Source: Phlebiopsis flavidoalba
Taxonomy: Eukaryota > Basidiomycota > Agaricomycetes > Polyporales > Phanerochaetaceae
Length of the DNA: 64,000 nt
NCBI GenBank assembly: GCA_035772785.1
Contig: JAOCPU010000020.1
Span: forward strand, 479,433 to 543,432
Direction: 5' to 3'
A program made the position numbers and the translations under genes. Every line of letters begins with the position of its first letter. The first letter of the stretch is position 1. Of this stretch, positions 25,711-38,539 are shown piece after piece. The notes beneath the pieces were generated by a model. The model was not told the origin of the DNA, did not search any database, and saw only the letters and a program-made list of their open reading frames with translations.

Positions 25711-25745
25711 CGTGTGACAGCGACGTGACATGTCGTGACTACGTG
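25711..25745. repeat. Small GTGAC cluster
   Basis: Four GTGAC/GTGAG-type pentamers in about 35 bases resemble the clusters at the ends of the pogo-like element and the 8.0-kb MITE. It may be a remnant of a related element, but no inverted end was found. Confidence 0.3.
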
Positions 25746-25764
25746 AGAATAATCCAGAGTGCTA

Positions 25765-28700
25765 TCACCAAATCACCAAATTGAAAGACATGAAGCAGAA
25801 TGGGGATGCAGCGTAACGAAAGAGAACTTGTGCGGCTGAAGGAAAGAAAGCTGCACGAGCAACAGCGGCGCGAATACCTTCGCGGCATACGAACGTTGGT
25901 GCTATCCGGACGATAGCAAATCCCGCGACACCAGAAATCCTTTTCGCCAACCAGCCGACGTTGGCGTCGCGCTATGATCACCTCCGGTGTCAGCTCCACG
26001 GCAAATGCCTCTTGTATGGCCCCGCTAATCCGCTCCGCCTGATGCCTCAGACCAAAACCTGAAAAGTCGTCCGGATCGCGAACCGTGTCTTCGTCTGTGG
26101 CGGTGGGCGCCGGTAGAGGTTGAACCCGGTTCAGTGTCCTTGTCGTAGTCACCGTCACGGACGGTTTCGTTAGAGTTCGAGTTTGCAAGAACTTGAGGCT
26201 TGCACGAAATGGGAATCATGTGAAGGGTCGGAGTCAAGCGCAAGGGTAACGATCCGTGATAGCGAGTGGAATGGACAGAATTGAGTCAAGGTGGATGGTT
26301 TATCGACTATGGGGGCACGAGACTCGTCACCAGACTTCAGTATGGATTCCAGGGTGAGGAACTGGGACCGTAGATTTTTCGATAGGCCCATCCAGGCTCA
26401 TGACATTGTGGTTTCCATCATGATGGTATCGGATCTTTACGAGTAGGAAAGACGTGAATAAAATACACAGTGACAAATTAGAAACCGTACCTCATACTGC
26501 CCAGACTTCCAGGGTAAAGTGTTTCGCCCTGAAAACGACCTCGCCCTCACTGGAGAGTCCCTACTTCCGGAAGGCCCAGCCTTGCCTGAGTTAAGAGGGG
26601 TATCGCCGTCCCATTCTTCATTGTGGACCCGGCACCCATTTACCCATAGAAGGCTACCTGGGTGATTGGTACTGGATTTATTCGCTCCCACCTTCAGATA
26701 AATGAGTATAGAGATTATGTCTTTGAAAAATGCCCCTTACCCTGTAAATTCCTATCCGTGACCAGTCCCGCCTTGAGTGGTTTGAGGAGCTCGCCATTTG
26801 ACCCGAATAGTTTCGCCTAGATGAAAACGTAGACTGCCGTCGCACTGTTACTAACAACGGAGACGTTGTATTTTGATGGCGTCATAACGCGAGAGGTCGG
26901 TTGCGACGCGACTAGAAAGCAGTACCCGTAGGTGAGATGATACTCGGCCTACAGAACGGTTACACTGACGAGATCACGAGCTTCTCTCTCGACTGTTGAA
27001 GAAGGACCTTCGTCTCTTGAACCACTTCAGATATTCTGGGTTTTGCTGTATTCAGCGATCAGTAGGAGCGATAACCAGCGCCACAAGAATTTTGTGACTG
27101 ACACTTCGCCAAAAACTCCTCGAGCACTTCAGCGGTCTCACCATACACCTTGTCGAATGTTCCCTTTACCTTCCCTTGCGACCCGCTTAATCTCTGGCGC
27201 ATGCTTGCCAGCACGTGTTTCCAGTAGGCGAGCGTTCCGTTGTGCCACCTTCTTGATAACCTTGACAAAGCCTGCATCGCTCCGCAGCGAGTTGCCGTAC
27301 AATTTGCGCATGTGCGGGCTGTAATAAGATAATTACGCAATCAGAATTGCTCATTGACCAGGTCCGATCACGAAGAGGAGCCCAGCTGCGAGACGGAAGG
27401 AACTCACTTCTCCACCCGGCTCATAAACCACCATTGCGAAAGGTGGCGAAGAACGGCTAGCGTGAACACGAGCTTGCTGCCGCTGATCAAAGCCAGTCCA
27501 AACAAAGAAGGCGGCACCGCTCATGACCTCGGGTTGTTCAAATAGCTGCGCATGGTGAACGTCAGCTGAGGACGCGGAAACGGCTTGAGGCAGAAAATAA
27601 ATCTAGCGCTGTGGATAGTAGTTTGCTCACCGGTAAATGCCATGATACTCGAGGTTTGGCACAAATTCTTCCATGAAGAAACTCACCAAAGAACCAACCT
27701 GAGGAGCCCGTCAAACCTTGGCTTAATTAATGACTGTACTGAGAAGTGCTTACCGAACATTCCCAAGACTTCATATTGTTCAAAAGGTCGCCCACACATG
27801 CACTGCAATCAAGAGCTTACACCATAATGAGAAGGGCGTAGCGCAGGCCATTGTACCTGACTACTCACCGCTCCCATAGTATGTCGTAAGAGTTCATTGC
27901 CGACTGTCCAGTTGATTGGAATAGAATAGGTCTTCCAAGCCAACCCGATGAATGAAGCTGTACACGGGTATCGGTGAATGCCGTATGAGGTACACGAGTC
28001 CACGTTTCAAATTCGCACCATAGGTCATGCACATGGACATGTTATAAATCGACTTCCAATTTGAGAAGGCCTCCTACACGGCACCCTTCCCGCTGTCATT
28101 GCGCGGATAATGGTAATGCTTCAAGAAGTGGCGGACGAGGAACTTGCGCTCCGATTGCGCACGAAGTAACAATCCGAGGCCAAAGGAATGGAACATCACC
28201 CAGGCGAAGGCATGAGCGGTGTGGCAAAGCAAGGGCTGCGCTATGAGAGAGAGGTGGGATGAAGGTGGCCAGAGAACGTAGGATATAACGAGAAGGAGCT
28301 GAATATCCGTTGCACTATGTTGATATGGCGTTAGTAAACTTGTCCATATAGAGCAAAATGTCATCGATCTGATGCCGAGGCCACACACAACCGTAATGGA
28401 TCCAGGTTGTAGAATAGTACGACATCCTTTCGGAAATACCGGTTGAATAAATCGTTGCTGCGACATGGAAAATAAACCGGGACTTATCACGGGACAGGTT
28501 TGGTACCGAAGTTAGATGAGGTTGAGAAGCGCGTATCGGAATCGGCCCTTGTTTTCCTTCTGCGGGTGAGGCTACGCGCCTCATTTTCCGTGCCAGAGTC
28601 ACTATCCGTCACAGGGCCATCCGTCTCCGTGTGGCACTTTCCCCCTCTCGTCGCGGACGGTGTTGGTGGAGTCTAACGACATCGTCGACGACAGCGAGGC

Positions 28701-30089
28701 GCTACGGTATGTGGTCCTTGACCGGCGTGTCGTTATTCGGCGTCTTTCGGCTAGCAGCGGGAACAAAGGTGCGTCCGCTGTGCAAGCAACTTGCGTTGGC
28801 CGTAGGTGCGTTCGATGTCTGCCGTACGCGATGAATGCCATCGGTTGATTGAACTCAAAGAGCCGTATATGAGACGACTTACGTGGGGTTTTCAAAGAAT
28901 ACTAAGAAAGCCGAACTGAGCGGCGTGAGCTGCAAGACTAGCAAATAGCACCGAATAGCTCCCAATGATGAGGCGACAAGCCATAGTACCCCGCATAACC
29001 TGAGGGATTTTAGGGGTATGACTTCGAGTTCAATGACCAGTGCGACTTACCGACATAGAATACATCGGGTGATTTTTTTGTTTGTATGTGCCCAACTATC
29101 AAATACACCGTCGAAGACAAGAGCACCGCGCTGGAAGAACACATCACCCCAGTACCAGCCGTAGTCTTTGACTACATGGTGAGCTTCCGTCTTGACCCAG
29201 AGGTTAAATGCAATTAATGCAAAGCCACCAAGCCATCTATGACATTTCCTCAGTCCTGGCATTCCAAGGATAAAAGCGAATCGCATACCGCGTGACGTGG
29301 GTCATCATGGACAAGCCTTCGGGTACACGGAAGCACGCAAATGCGAACATACAGTACGCCACAAAATCGCTACCGTAAAATTAGTGGGTTCATGAAGTAG
29401 CTCTTGTACTCACGCACTTCAGCAGGATAATGTCGACGATTTGACGGAAAAGGAGCCAGGCGTTTACTCCAACGGTAGGTCCTGTGATGAAGGGCGGTGA
29501 GTCTCACACTTGATCGCAAGAGTAAGCACAAACAGACATCGAACGAATAGTCCTTTCCCCATTTGACCGGCCAGTTGCTTACGAATCCACTTCCTGACCT
29601 CAGGCCTCCTGTCTTCATCAAGCCACCCTAATCTCTGGACTTCTTTAACGATCCATTTCTTTTTACTCTGCTTAGTGAGAACCCATGATGTGAGAGCCCA
29701 AGCCAGCATCGTAAGCAGCGCGCCAGAAAGCGAAATAAAGGAGGAAGAAGATCTGAGACATGAGCGGGTAGGACACAGAATAGCAAAATCTGGGAGCCCA
29801 ACAACGTAAGGCTAATCAGGTCGAAGTGGGATTTGGGATATGCCGGATTAAACAGTGTCAAGACGTCGTGTGTGGTGGGGACACGAAAAACTGTGGTATG
29901 AACGCGTCAGAATAATGGTACAGTAAACACAGTAATACGACTGCACCTTCACCGCTCGGGGTTTTTGCCCCAAACCACGTCCTCTCCGCGAGCGGATTGT
30001 TGGGACGTCGGAGCATCCGAAGCTATCGTCGGTTGGTCTTTGGACTTCCGCTTTCGCAGGCGCAAGTTGCCTTGAGCCTCTACCGACAT
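25765..30089 (-). CDS. CHO2: CHO2 phosphatidylethanolamine N-methyltransferase (many introns)
   Basis: ER-membrane enzyme making the first methylation from phosphatidylethanolamine toward phosphatidylcholine. The first exon begins [20 protein letters not shown] and reaches EDVVWGKNP; after an intron follow [12 protein letters not shown] and [13 protein letters not shown]. Further family blocks in order: [145 protein letters not shown], then the C-terminal region [28 protein letters not shown] and [20 protein letters not shown]. Several hydrophobic segments fit its two membrane methyltransferase domains. Frame breaks and introns separate nearly every block. The exact 3' end is uncertain: the stop at 25765 ends the last plausible frame, but a terminal intron could shift it. 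Confidence 0.92.
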
Positions 30090-32220
30090 GTTGGTTGACG
30101 AACAGCCAATATCTTACGGGTCGCCTGCAGAGGTTGCGGGAATTGTTGTTTGTGACGTGGACGATAGGCGTGCTGAGTCTGTCAGACGCCAAGTCGCGCG
30201 CGACTGACCTACAAAACGAGCCTTGCCACGTGAATTCTGATGGAATCTCTTTAGCGCACCTGGGTCAATTTGAAGCCTCGGGGGTCCGAGTGGACCCCTG
30301 CCCTGAAGAAGGGCATTTTTAGCGCGTCCCCCGACCTTGTAACGGGTCTCCTCCGACGACCCCACAAAGAAACACGTTGACACCTGCTCGCGCTCGTCAG
30401 TGGATGAATTCACTCAGTTGAGAATAAAAGGTCAGTATATTTCCTGCTTGAATCAAACCCTTGTTATTATCACGTCCCTGCATTCGACAAAACCCATCGA
30501 ATGGGATGAGTTGCTAATAAAGGGGATAGAAACACTGTGGCATTAATTTCGGCGGCCCTCTGCGCTTCCTGACGACTGCGGCTTCCTTACGAGGTGCCAA
30601 ACAACCCCCGCTGTACTAGTATAAGGCCCTGCAATGATAATTCCGTGATCTTCTTCTGTTGTTAGTGTCGTGCGCATGTCGATGGGGAGCGGGGATCAGG
30701 TATGAGTCAAAAGGAAGGCTGATAATAATTCTATGGTAGCGCGTAGTCTCAAAAGGTCCGTGATCCATAATCCTACACCCCGAAGACGCTCGCCCCCCAC
30801 CCCCTCACATTAGTACGAGCGGCGTCTTAGCGACCGCTCTCATCTTCTCTGCACAGAACACTAGTGGCTAGAATCTGAAGGCCGCTAGTGCGTGGGCTGT
30901 GAAGCCTTGTTCAGTGTTGCTGTCCCTGTTCCTCCGCTCCTGGGTGACAAAGTAAGTCGAATCCCGAATCCCAATGCTAGCTGAATCACTTACACGGAGA
31001 CGTAAGTGCATTCAACATCCCGCTTTTTGCAATTATTGCATTTGGCTTTACTCCGTCGCATCGAACTTTGCGTACCTGTGTGGATCACACGTGGGGGTTA
31101 ACACCTATGCGACACCCACAAGATGATCGGGGGGAGACAAGATCGTACTTCTGCAGGTTGTGCATGCCATCGGCACTCGGCGGTGGCAACCGTGTCGCCG
31201 TCAGACCGTTGTTCAACCCGGGGAATGTATGTTGTCCCAAATCCTAATGCTCTACTCGTCAATACAGCTTGGGCCCCACCACTCAAATACTCTCATCCAT
31301 AAATGACTGGCGAATGTGGGTGGCTCAAGCAGTTCCCGTGAGCTGTAGGTGCTACTTCTAGTGGGACGACTTTGCCGGGTTGACTGTAGTTCGAAGAGGG
31401 TAGTCACCCCGGCTGATATGCTGGGTCTTCGGCCGTGTGGCTGTTTGTGCGTTGGCTTCAAGCTGCATAGACGCTGAATATCTCTATACTCCTTTCCTTC
31501 CAAATTGAACGAACGCTCCGCAGTTACGCGACAAACTCCCACGCGCCTGCTCAACCTGGCGGATAGATACCCGGAGGATCGATACCTGCCCTATGAACAA
31601 AGAGATGAAGTATGTTCCATGCACTGTCAGGAATTACATCTCCGAGTGTTTGGACGGATGATTGTACGACACAGGCTTGAACCCCAGACGCAAACGAACT
31701 GCATATTAGGGGTAGTACCCGAAGACATGCACGATTCCAGAAGTGATCGAAAGGGAAAAGTCATCGGATACCATTACAATCCCCAGCAGAAGGGTCTAGA
31801 CCTGTTCCCCCCTGACCACGAATGTATTCAGGACCGCCAGTTCATGCAAACAGTGCCATCCAGGCAGAAGATGTATACATCTGAAAAGACTTGTGGGAGC
31901 TCGATGCTAACTCAAATACCAGTCAGTGACGCAAAGGTCTAGAGCCAGACGATATATCGAGCCCCATTCGCTCCTTGTTGTGCTGCTAGGGCAGCGTCCA
32001 GGAATAATGAAGGGTAGTAGGCGGGTTCGTCTCGGAGCAGGATCCACAACCCCTGTCATGATAATGTTGGGTCAATCGCGCGTTAATGCTTCGAAATCGT
32101 CGGCTCAAGTCCCTGCTATCCTGCGTCTATCTGCTTTGTGCCCTTTGTCTGAGGCCCCAATTACCGATTGACGGGGATGGTCCCGTGAGCCGTATTGACA
32201 TGAAAACCCGGGTATACTGA
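30090..32220. other. Intergenic, no assignable gene
   Basis: Contains the CHO2 upstream region and short ORFs without recognised motifs. An ORF at 31505-31942 (145 codons, plus) shows no family signature. Confidence 0.45.
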
Positions 32221-32228
32221 ATGATTCA

Positions 32229-32512
32229 TGGACCTTCCTAATTGTGGAAATAGCAAGTCAAATTTTCTCGTCTTGGCAGTAAAGTCGCGCTTTGCTTTAA
32301 AATTCCTCGCCGTACAGGTATGTGGCATCTTGGGGTATACTAAGATTCATGGATGTCAAAAAATGCAAGGCACCGCCGGTGCATCACCGTGCATGTATAC
32401 CTTCCTAATTGGGGAAATAGCAAGCTCTGCATCACTGCCAATTCTCGTCTTGGCAGAATGCGCGCTTGCTTTAAAATTCTCGTCGTACAGGTATGTGAGC
32501 ATCTTGCGCATT
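32229..32512 (+). repeat. Tandem duplication, two copies about 167 bases apart
   Basis: A roughly 100-base unit occurs at about 32229-32335 and again at about 32396-32512. Both copies share CCTTCCTAATTG.GGAAATAGC, TCTCGTCTTGGCAG, GCTTTAAAATTC and GTACAGGTATGTG followed by CATCTTG. The CAGGTATGTG motif resembles a splice donor, so the unit may be a duplicated exon or upstream leader. It ends about 330 bases before the SET gene start. Small indels distinguish the copies. Confidence 0.8.
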
Positions 32513-32844
32513 TCCGAGATACCGATTCGCGCGGGTCATTCTTAATCAGATTCATGCTCGAGTGGATGCCGGGGACAGTACCCAACGAAGATAGAGCTGA
32601 AATCTGCGCTTCAAACAAATCTTTCTTAGAACGCAGCATCCAGTTCTCGGGATCGCAAAGCTGCATGCTCTCCTACTATTTTTCAGAACAATCCAACCTG
32701 GTCAGTGAGTGGAAAAGAGGGCGAAGAGAATTTTTGCAGAACGAAGGGCTTTCGCTGAAGCCTACGAACGGACCAAAAAGCGCCGTTTGACACGCCGCAT
32801 CCTGTCTCGTTTCTAAAGTCATTTGAGGGACTTGATGTGTCCAA

Positions 32845-34076
32845 ATGGACATCCAAAGTACAAGTCAGGTACTTGATAACTACAAGGGCAAGGGCTTGGT
32901 AACAACGGAGAAGATCGTTGAAGGAGAGGTTTTGTGGAAAGAAGATCCATTCATCCTCGCTCCGAGTGGTACGCATGCATCCTATTCATTTACCTTCAGT
33001 ACAAGCCCTCAAACTCATTGTTATTACCGCAGGGAGATATACGATCTCCAAATATCATCGTGGGTCGCGTGCGCTCATTGTTCAACGCCGTTGAATAAAC
33101 CTGCTCTCTCGATGTCCTGTCCGGGATCTGCCAGGGGTCCCGGTCCTTCTTGTTCCGCAAGGTTCTGCAACCGGCTGTGCCTTTCCCCCTCGTGGACGGA
33201 CACACCCTCTTCTGTGTCCCGCGCAGAAACCCTAGCAGCGTGCCCCTCCTCGCGTTTTGCAAGACGTCATGAGTGGATGGCTCTTCATGCGCTAGCCCAA
33301 TGCACAGCCAGGGTACTCTTGGCCGAGCAGCAGGATGACGCGACGTTTAAATCCGACTGGGAAATTGTACATGCTCTTGCTCAGCTCGGGATGGAGGAAC
33401 GTGCGAAAGGTGGCTGGTACGTTAGCCTTTCATCTCTTAGGCGTCATTGTTTCCAAGAGTGGCAACTTACCGCGGTCAATTTCAGGCTGGGCAGTGCGGA
33501 GCCTGACCGCGAAACCTGGAAGAAGACGTATGAGCTGTTCATTCAGGCATTCAAAGACCCAGCCACTGAGCCGGAACGGAAGCGACTTGCCAAGCTTTTG
33601 AAAAAAGCCTATCCGGCAAGAGGTCACGGAGGAGCTCTTTGAGTACGACGCCTTCCTCCGCGGTCTTGGACGTATGAGTCTCAGTAGGTGGCTGGCGGAA
33701 ATATCACCGATGAGCGTCACTAATCGGAGCTATAGACCTGGAGGCTCACGGAGGGCTCTACGTTCTGCACTCGCATATGAACCACTCGTGCATACCAAAC
33801 ATCTCCGTCCGGCATTTCGATCAACGCACAGCTCTTGCTCGGATCACTGTCATCGCCCGCAGGGACATCGAGCCCGGAGAAGAACTCCTCATCTCATATG
33901 TGAACCCGCAAATGCCGCTCGAAAATCGGCGGAAGCAGCTCCTGGAGTGGGGTTTCGGCGTGTGCAAATGTTCGCGTTGTACTACCGAAGAGAGCGATCC
34001 GGAGAGGGAAGTTCCCGCAACGGTTGCCTCGGACGACCTCGAACAAGAGCTGAAGGCGAGTCTCGGTGTATTGTAA
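32845..34076 (+). CDS. SET-domain lysine methyltransferase, SET5/SMYD-like
   Basis: Predicted protein-lysine methyltransferase, probably acting on histones as Set5 does. It starts MDIQSTSQVLDNYKGKGLVT, followed by EGEVLWKEDPFILAPSG, the N-terminal half of the split SET domain. An intron follows (GTACGC..CGCAG, about 32968-33031). Next comes a cysteine-rich MYND-like insert (WVACAHC.., FCNRLC), then an alpha-helical stretch, ELFEYDAFLRGLGRM, the SET core NHSCIPN (33780-33800), GEELLISYVN and post-SET cysteines CKCSRC. The stop follows LKASLGVL. Frame breaks lie in the middle (near 33200-33260, 33420-33470 and 33600-33760). Which substrate it methylates cannot be told from sequence. Confidence 0.88.
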
Positions 34077-35735
<1,659 letters not shown>

Positions 35736-35817
35736 GGCGCTATAGCCAAGTGGTTAAGGCGATTGATTAGAAATCAATTCCCGTTTCGGGGCGCAGGTTC
35801 GAGTCCTGCTGGCGTCG
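35736..35817 (+). tRNA. tRNA-Ser (AGA)
   Basis: 82-nt class II tRNA without intron. Acceptor GGCGCTA pairs with TGGCGTC plus discriminator G; D arm with TAGCCAAGTGGTTAAGGC (A box); anticodon arm GATTG-ATTAGAAAT-CAATT with AGA; extra arm CCCGTTTCGGG; T arm GCAGG-TTCGAGT-CCTGC (B box). A T7 run begins about 20 bases downstream as a Pol III terminator. The hAT element begins 80 bases further on. Confidence 0.93.
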
Positions 35818-36458
35818 AGTGAGCTCATGTTTTGCACTTTTTTTGTCCGACCTGCTCATGAATTTACACTTTAAAGTTAGTATTACACGAATACACCTAA
35901 GGCCCCAACTGTTTAGTTTATGTTTACAAAAATTTTGTAAATAAACAGTAAACAGTTATAAACAGTTTATAAACAGTTTATAGACAGTACTGTAGTTTTT
36001 TCGACCAAAGCGGACGGGCCTGTGACCGTGACACAGATGACCCAAAGCGGACGACCGGCCCAGGATGGTGTGACCCGTGACAATGTCCGGATGACAGACC
36101 GGTCGTGACAAGTCCTCTCGAGCAACTCTCGAGCATCTTGGTACTACGTAGATAATGACCCGATGAGTGTTCTTTTTAGCAGCCAGCCTGAAAGAGCCCT
36201 GTTATGCAATGATGATATTGTCAAATTTCTACGTGGGCGAGAGAGATTGTGTAGGGCTGTGGTAGTTTTTAGATGACATTCTGTTCAAATTCGGTCTGAA
36301 TTCGAGCCAGGCGCTCAGCAATTGAACCGTAGATCACAAGACTCAGCCTAATTTGGTAGCATAAGGTCAAGTTCTGGTCAAAACATCGAATTTTGCTAGT
36401 GCGCGCGAAAGGCCAAGTCGTATTCTATTCGTAGCAATCTACTCTGAGTCTGCGCACT

Positions 36459-38528
36459 ATGGCAAACGTGACCGGGCTCAGCGTTGACCTCACGGACGAG
36501 GGCCAGTCTCAAAGCATGGGCGTGCAAGAGTGGCTGACCCGCCTTGCTATCCCTGTCAACATCCGAGAGGTTTTTCTCCCAGCCCCAACGCTCTCTGTAA
36601 CGTCGCTCTGCCGCTATTCAAACCTCCCCGCCCCTTGTCCAATATCCAAAGAGCTCCTCGAGGTAGACGAATGGTTATCCACCCAGCCCCCGACACATTG
36701 TTCACACCGGCGCAGCTTCGGTCCATTGCCGTCCCGTCGCAGTCGCTTGTTAACGGCCTGCTCGAAGCCCTGGAGAGTCAGCCTCTAATATCCCTGAAAT
36801 CCATCTACGCAGTTCACCTACCGTCGCAAGCCAAATTGTCAAGGCATCTTCCATTGTGGATTGTTCAGTACTGGCATGATGTTCATGAGGCACGCAACGC
36901 TCGCCGCGCATGGCAGGAAGCAATTGGTAACTGGCTAGAGCGGAAAATGCGGGGATCAGTTGAAGGAAGAGCAACGCAGAAGCTGCTACTTGCCGAGCTA
37001 GCATACCTGCCATGGAAAGCGACCTTTCAAGGTCCCCAAGTTGGTCATGGATCGCCGCAAACCCTCCCTGTGCTCCTCTCCGACCAACGTCTCTCCGGCT
37101 CCCATATTCACCAGCTTATCGGACTTGGTCAGCAAGCATTGAACGAGAAGACGGACTTTCTCTCACCGCACAAGATCGTGGGACCCGAGTTCATCGAGAC
37201 GCTCTGCTTGGCGTGTCAGGACGAGCCACACAACGTTGAAGAAAAATCGGCATACCGTGCACTGCGGAACATCGAGCTTGACATCTTGTCAGGCCATCTA
37301 GACAGCGTTGGCGGCATCGCATTCATAAACAGCAACCATTATACTTTTTTCTCGCTCAATTTTGCTGGGACTTACCTCGGATATGGTGACTCTCTAGGTG
37401 GTTGTATGCCGGCCCACATCAGGACGGCTCTTCGCTGGTGGATCCAACGGCTGGTCGCAGCCGGCCTCGCAGCTCCTGATGATGTCCCAGCCAATCAGTG
37501 GGACCGAGAACTGCCCTGCACGAAACAACAACGTACGGACGATTTCTCCTGCGGAGTCCTTGCAGTAAATGGCCTGTTGCATCACTACCTTCCATCCACC
37601 AGCCCGCTTCTGTCATCTGACGCTACCAGTCTTGCGATAAGCCGTGTCTCCGCTTGTATTCAAATCTGCAAGGCCCTATTTTAGTACTGTGAGTAGTTGC
37701 TATCAGAGCACAATACGAAACTGACGTACTGGTGGGACTGTTCAGGTTCAAGACGACCATTCGGAACCCCTGGCTGGTGAACTCGGCTTCGTTCAAGCTA
37801 CGCGTTTGGACCGGAAATCCTCTTCCAATCCCCGGCTTTCGAGGCCTGCTGGACCGAAGAAGATCAGGCAGATTTCGAGGCCGGCTGCGAATTCGAGGTC
37901 CTTGAAGACAGTGGCGACGAAGGCTCGGGGTCAGATTGGGATGAAAGCGAGCAAAGCGAGGGCGATGAGACAGAGAGCAATGCGGGGGAAGTAGAGAGGG
38001 GGAGGCGGCGGAGAGTGGGATGGGAGAAGAGGGCGATGGTGATGGTGACACGAGCACTGAGGGCGAGGGTGAGAGAAAGAGCAGGAGGGACACAACACCT
38101 GATGACAACCCTGTGACCAATCTCTCAAAAAAAGAGCAGACGTTCCGTTACGATCCGCCTTGCCACAGAACGCGGCCGCCACTGTTCCAGCACCGTCCAA
38201 TCAGTCAAAAGCGCCACAGAAGCCCAAAACACACATCAAAGCTCACCTCGTTCTTTAGCAAGGTTACGCGTGAAAGAGCACCGTGAATTGCTTCGGCTCG
38301 ATCAGATTACCTACAATCAGACAAAGGCAGAGAAACAAGAAACGAGAGAGATTGAAGCTGCGAAAACGAAAGCCAAGTTGCGTGAGGACGCCCGAGAGCG
38401 CCAGCAGAGATGTCGTGAGCGGAAGAGGAAGCGTGATATTGAGGATGGCATCAGAGATGCTAATGGACGAAAGAAGAAAGTACGTACCACTAATACCAAT
38501 GACGTCTGGGAAAGCAGGATGCTGATAT
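36459..38528 (+). CDS. Ulp1-type (C48) cysteine protease of the pogo-like element
   Basis: The first block begins MANVTGLSVDLTDEGQSQS; after a frame break the main ORF (36530-37684, 384 codons) carries the protease. The catalytic set of the Ulp1/SENP fold is visible: His270 in NSNHYTFF, Asp287 in GYGDSLGG, Gln333/334 in CTKQQRTDD and Cys341 in DFSCGVLAVNG (numbering within that ORF). An intron near 37684-37745 probably joins an acidic stretch (EEDQADFEAGCEFEVLEDSG, DWDESEQSEGDETES) and a basic coiled coil (KAEKQETREIEAAKTKAK.., RERKRKRDIEDG). A GT-AG intron (38479-38539) then leads straight toward the transposase region, so the two may be one fusion gene. Ulp1 enzymes cleave SUMO-like conjugates; its role in transposition is unknown. 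Confidence 0.8.
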
Positions 38529-38539
38529 GATGGACACAG

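Larger units (their letters stand above)
22145..25764. other. Intergenic, no assignable gene
   Basis: Several ORFs of about 100-185 codons occur (22332-22655 plus; 24929-25486 minus) but show no family motif. A hairpin at 23372-23404 and a GTGAC cluster near 25711-25745, just beyond the CHO2 stop, are the only structures noted. Confidence 0.4.
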
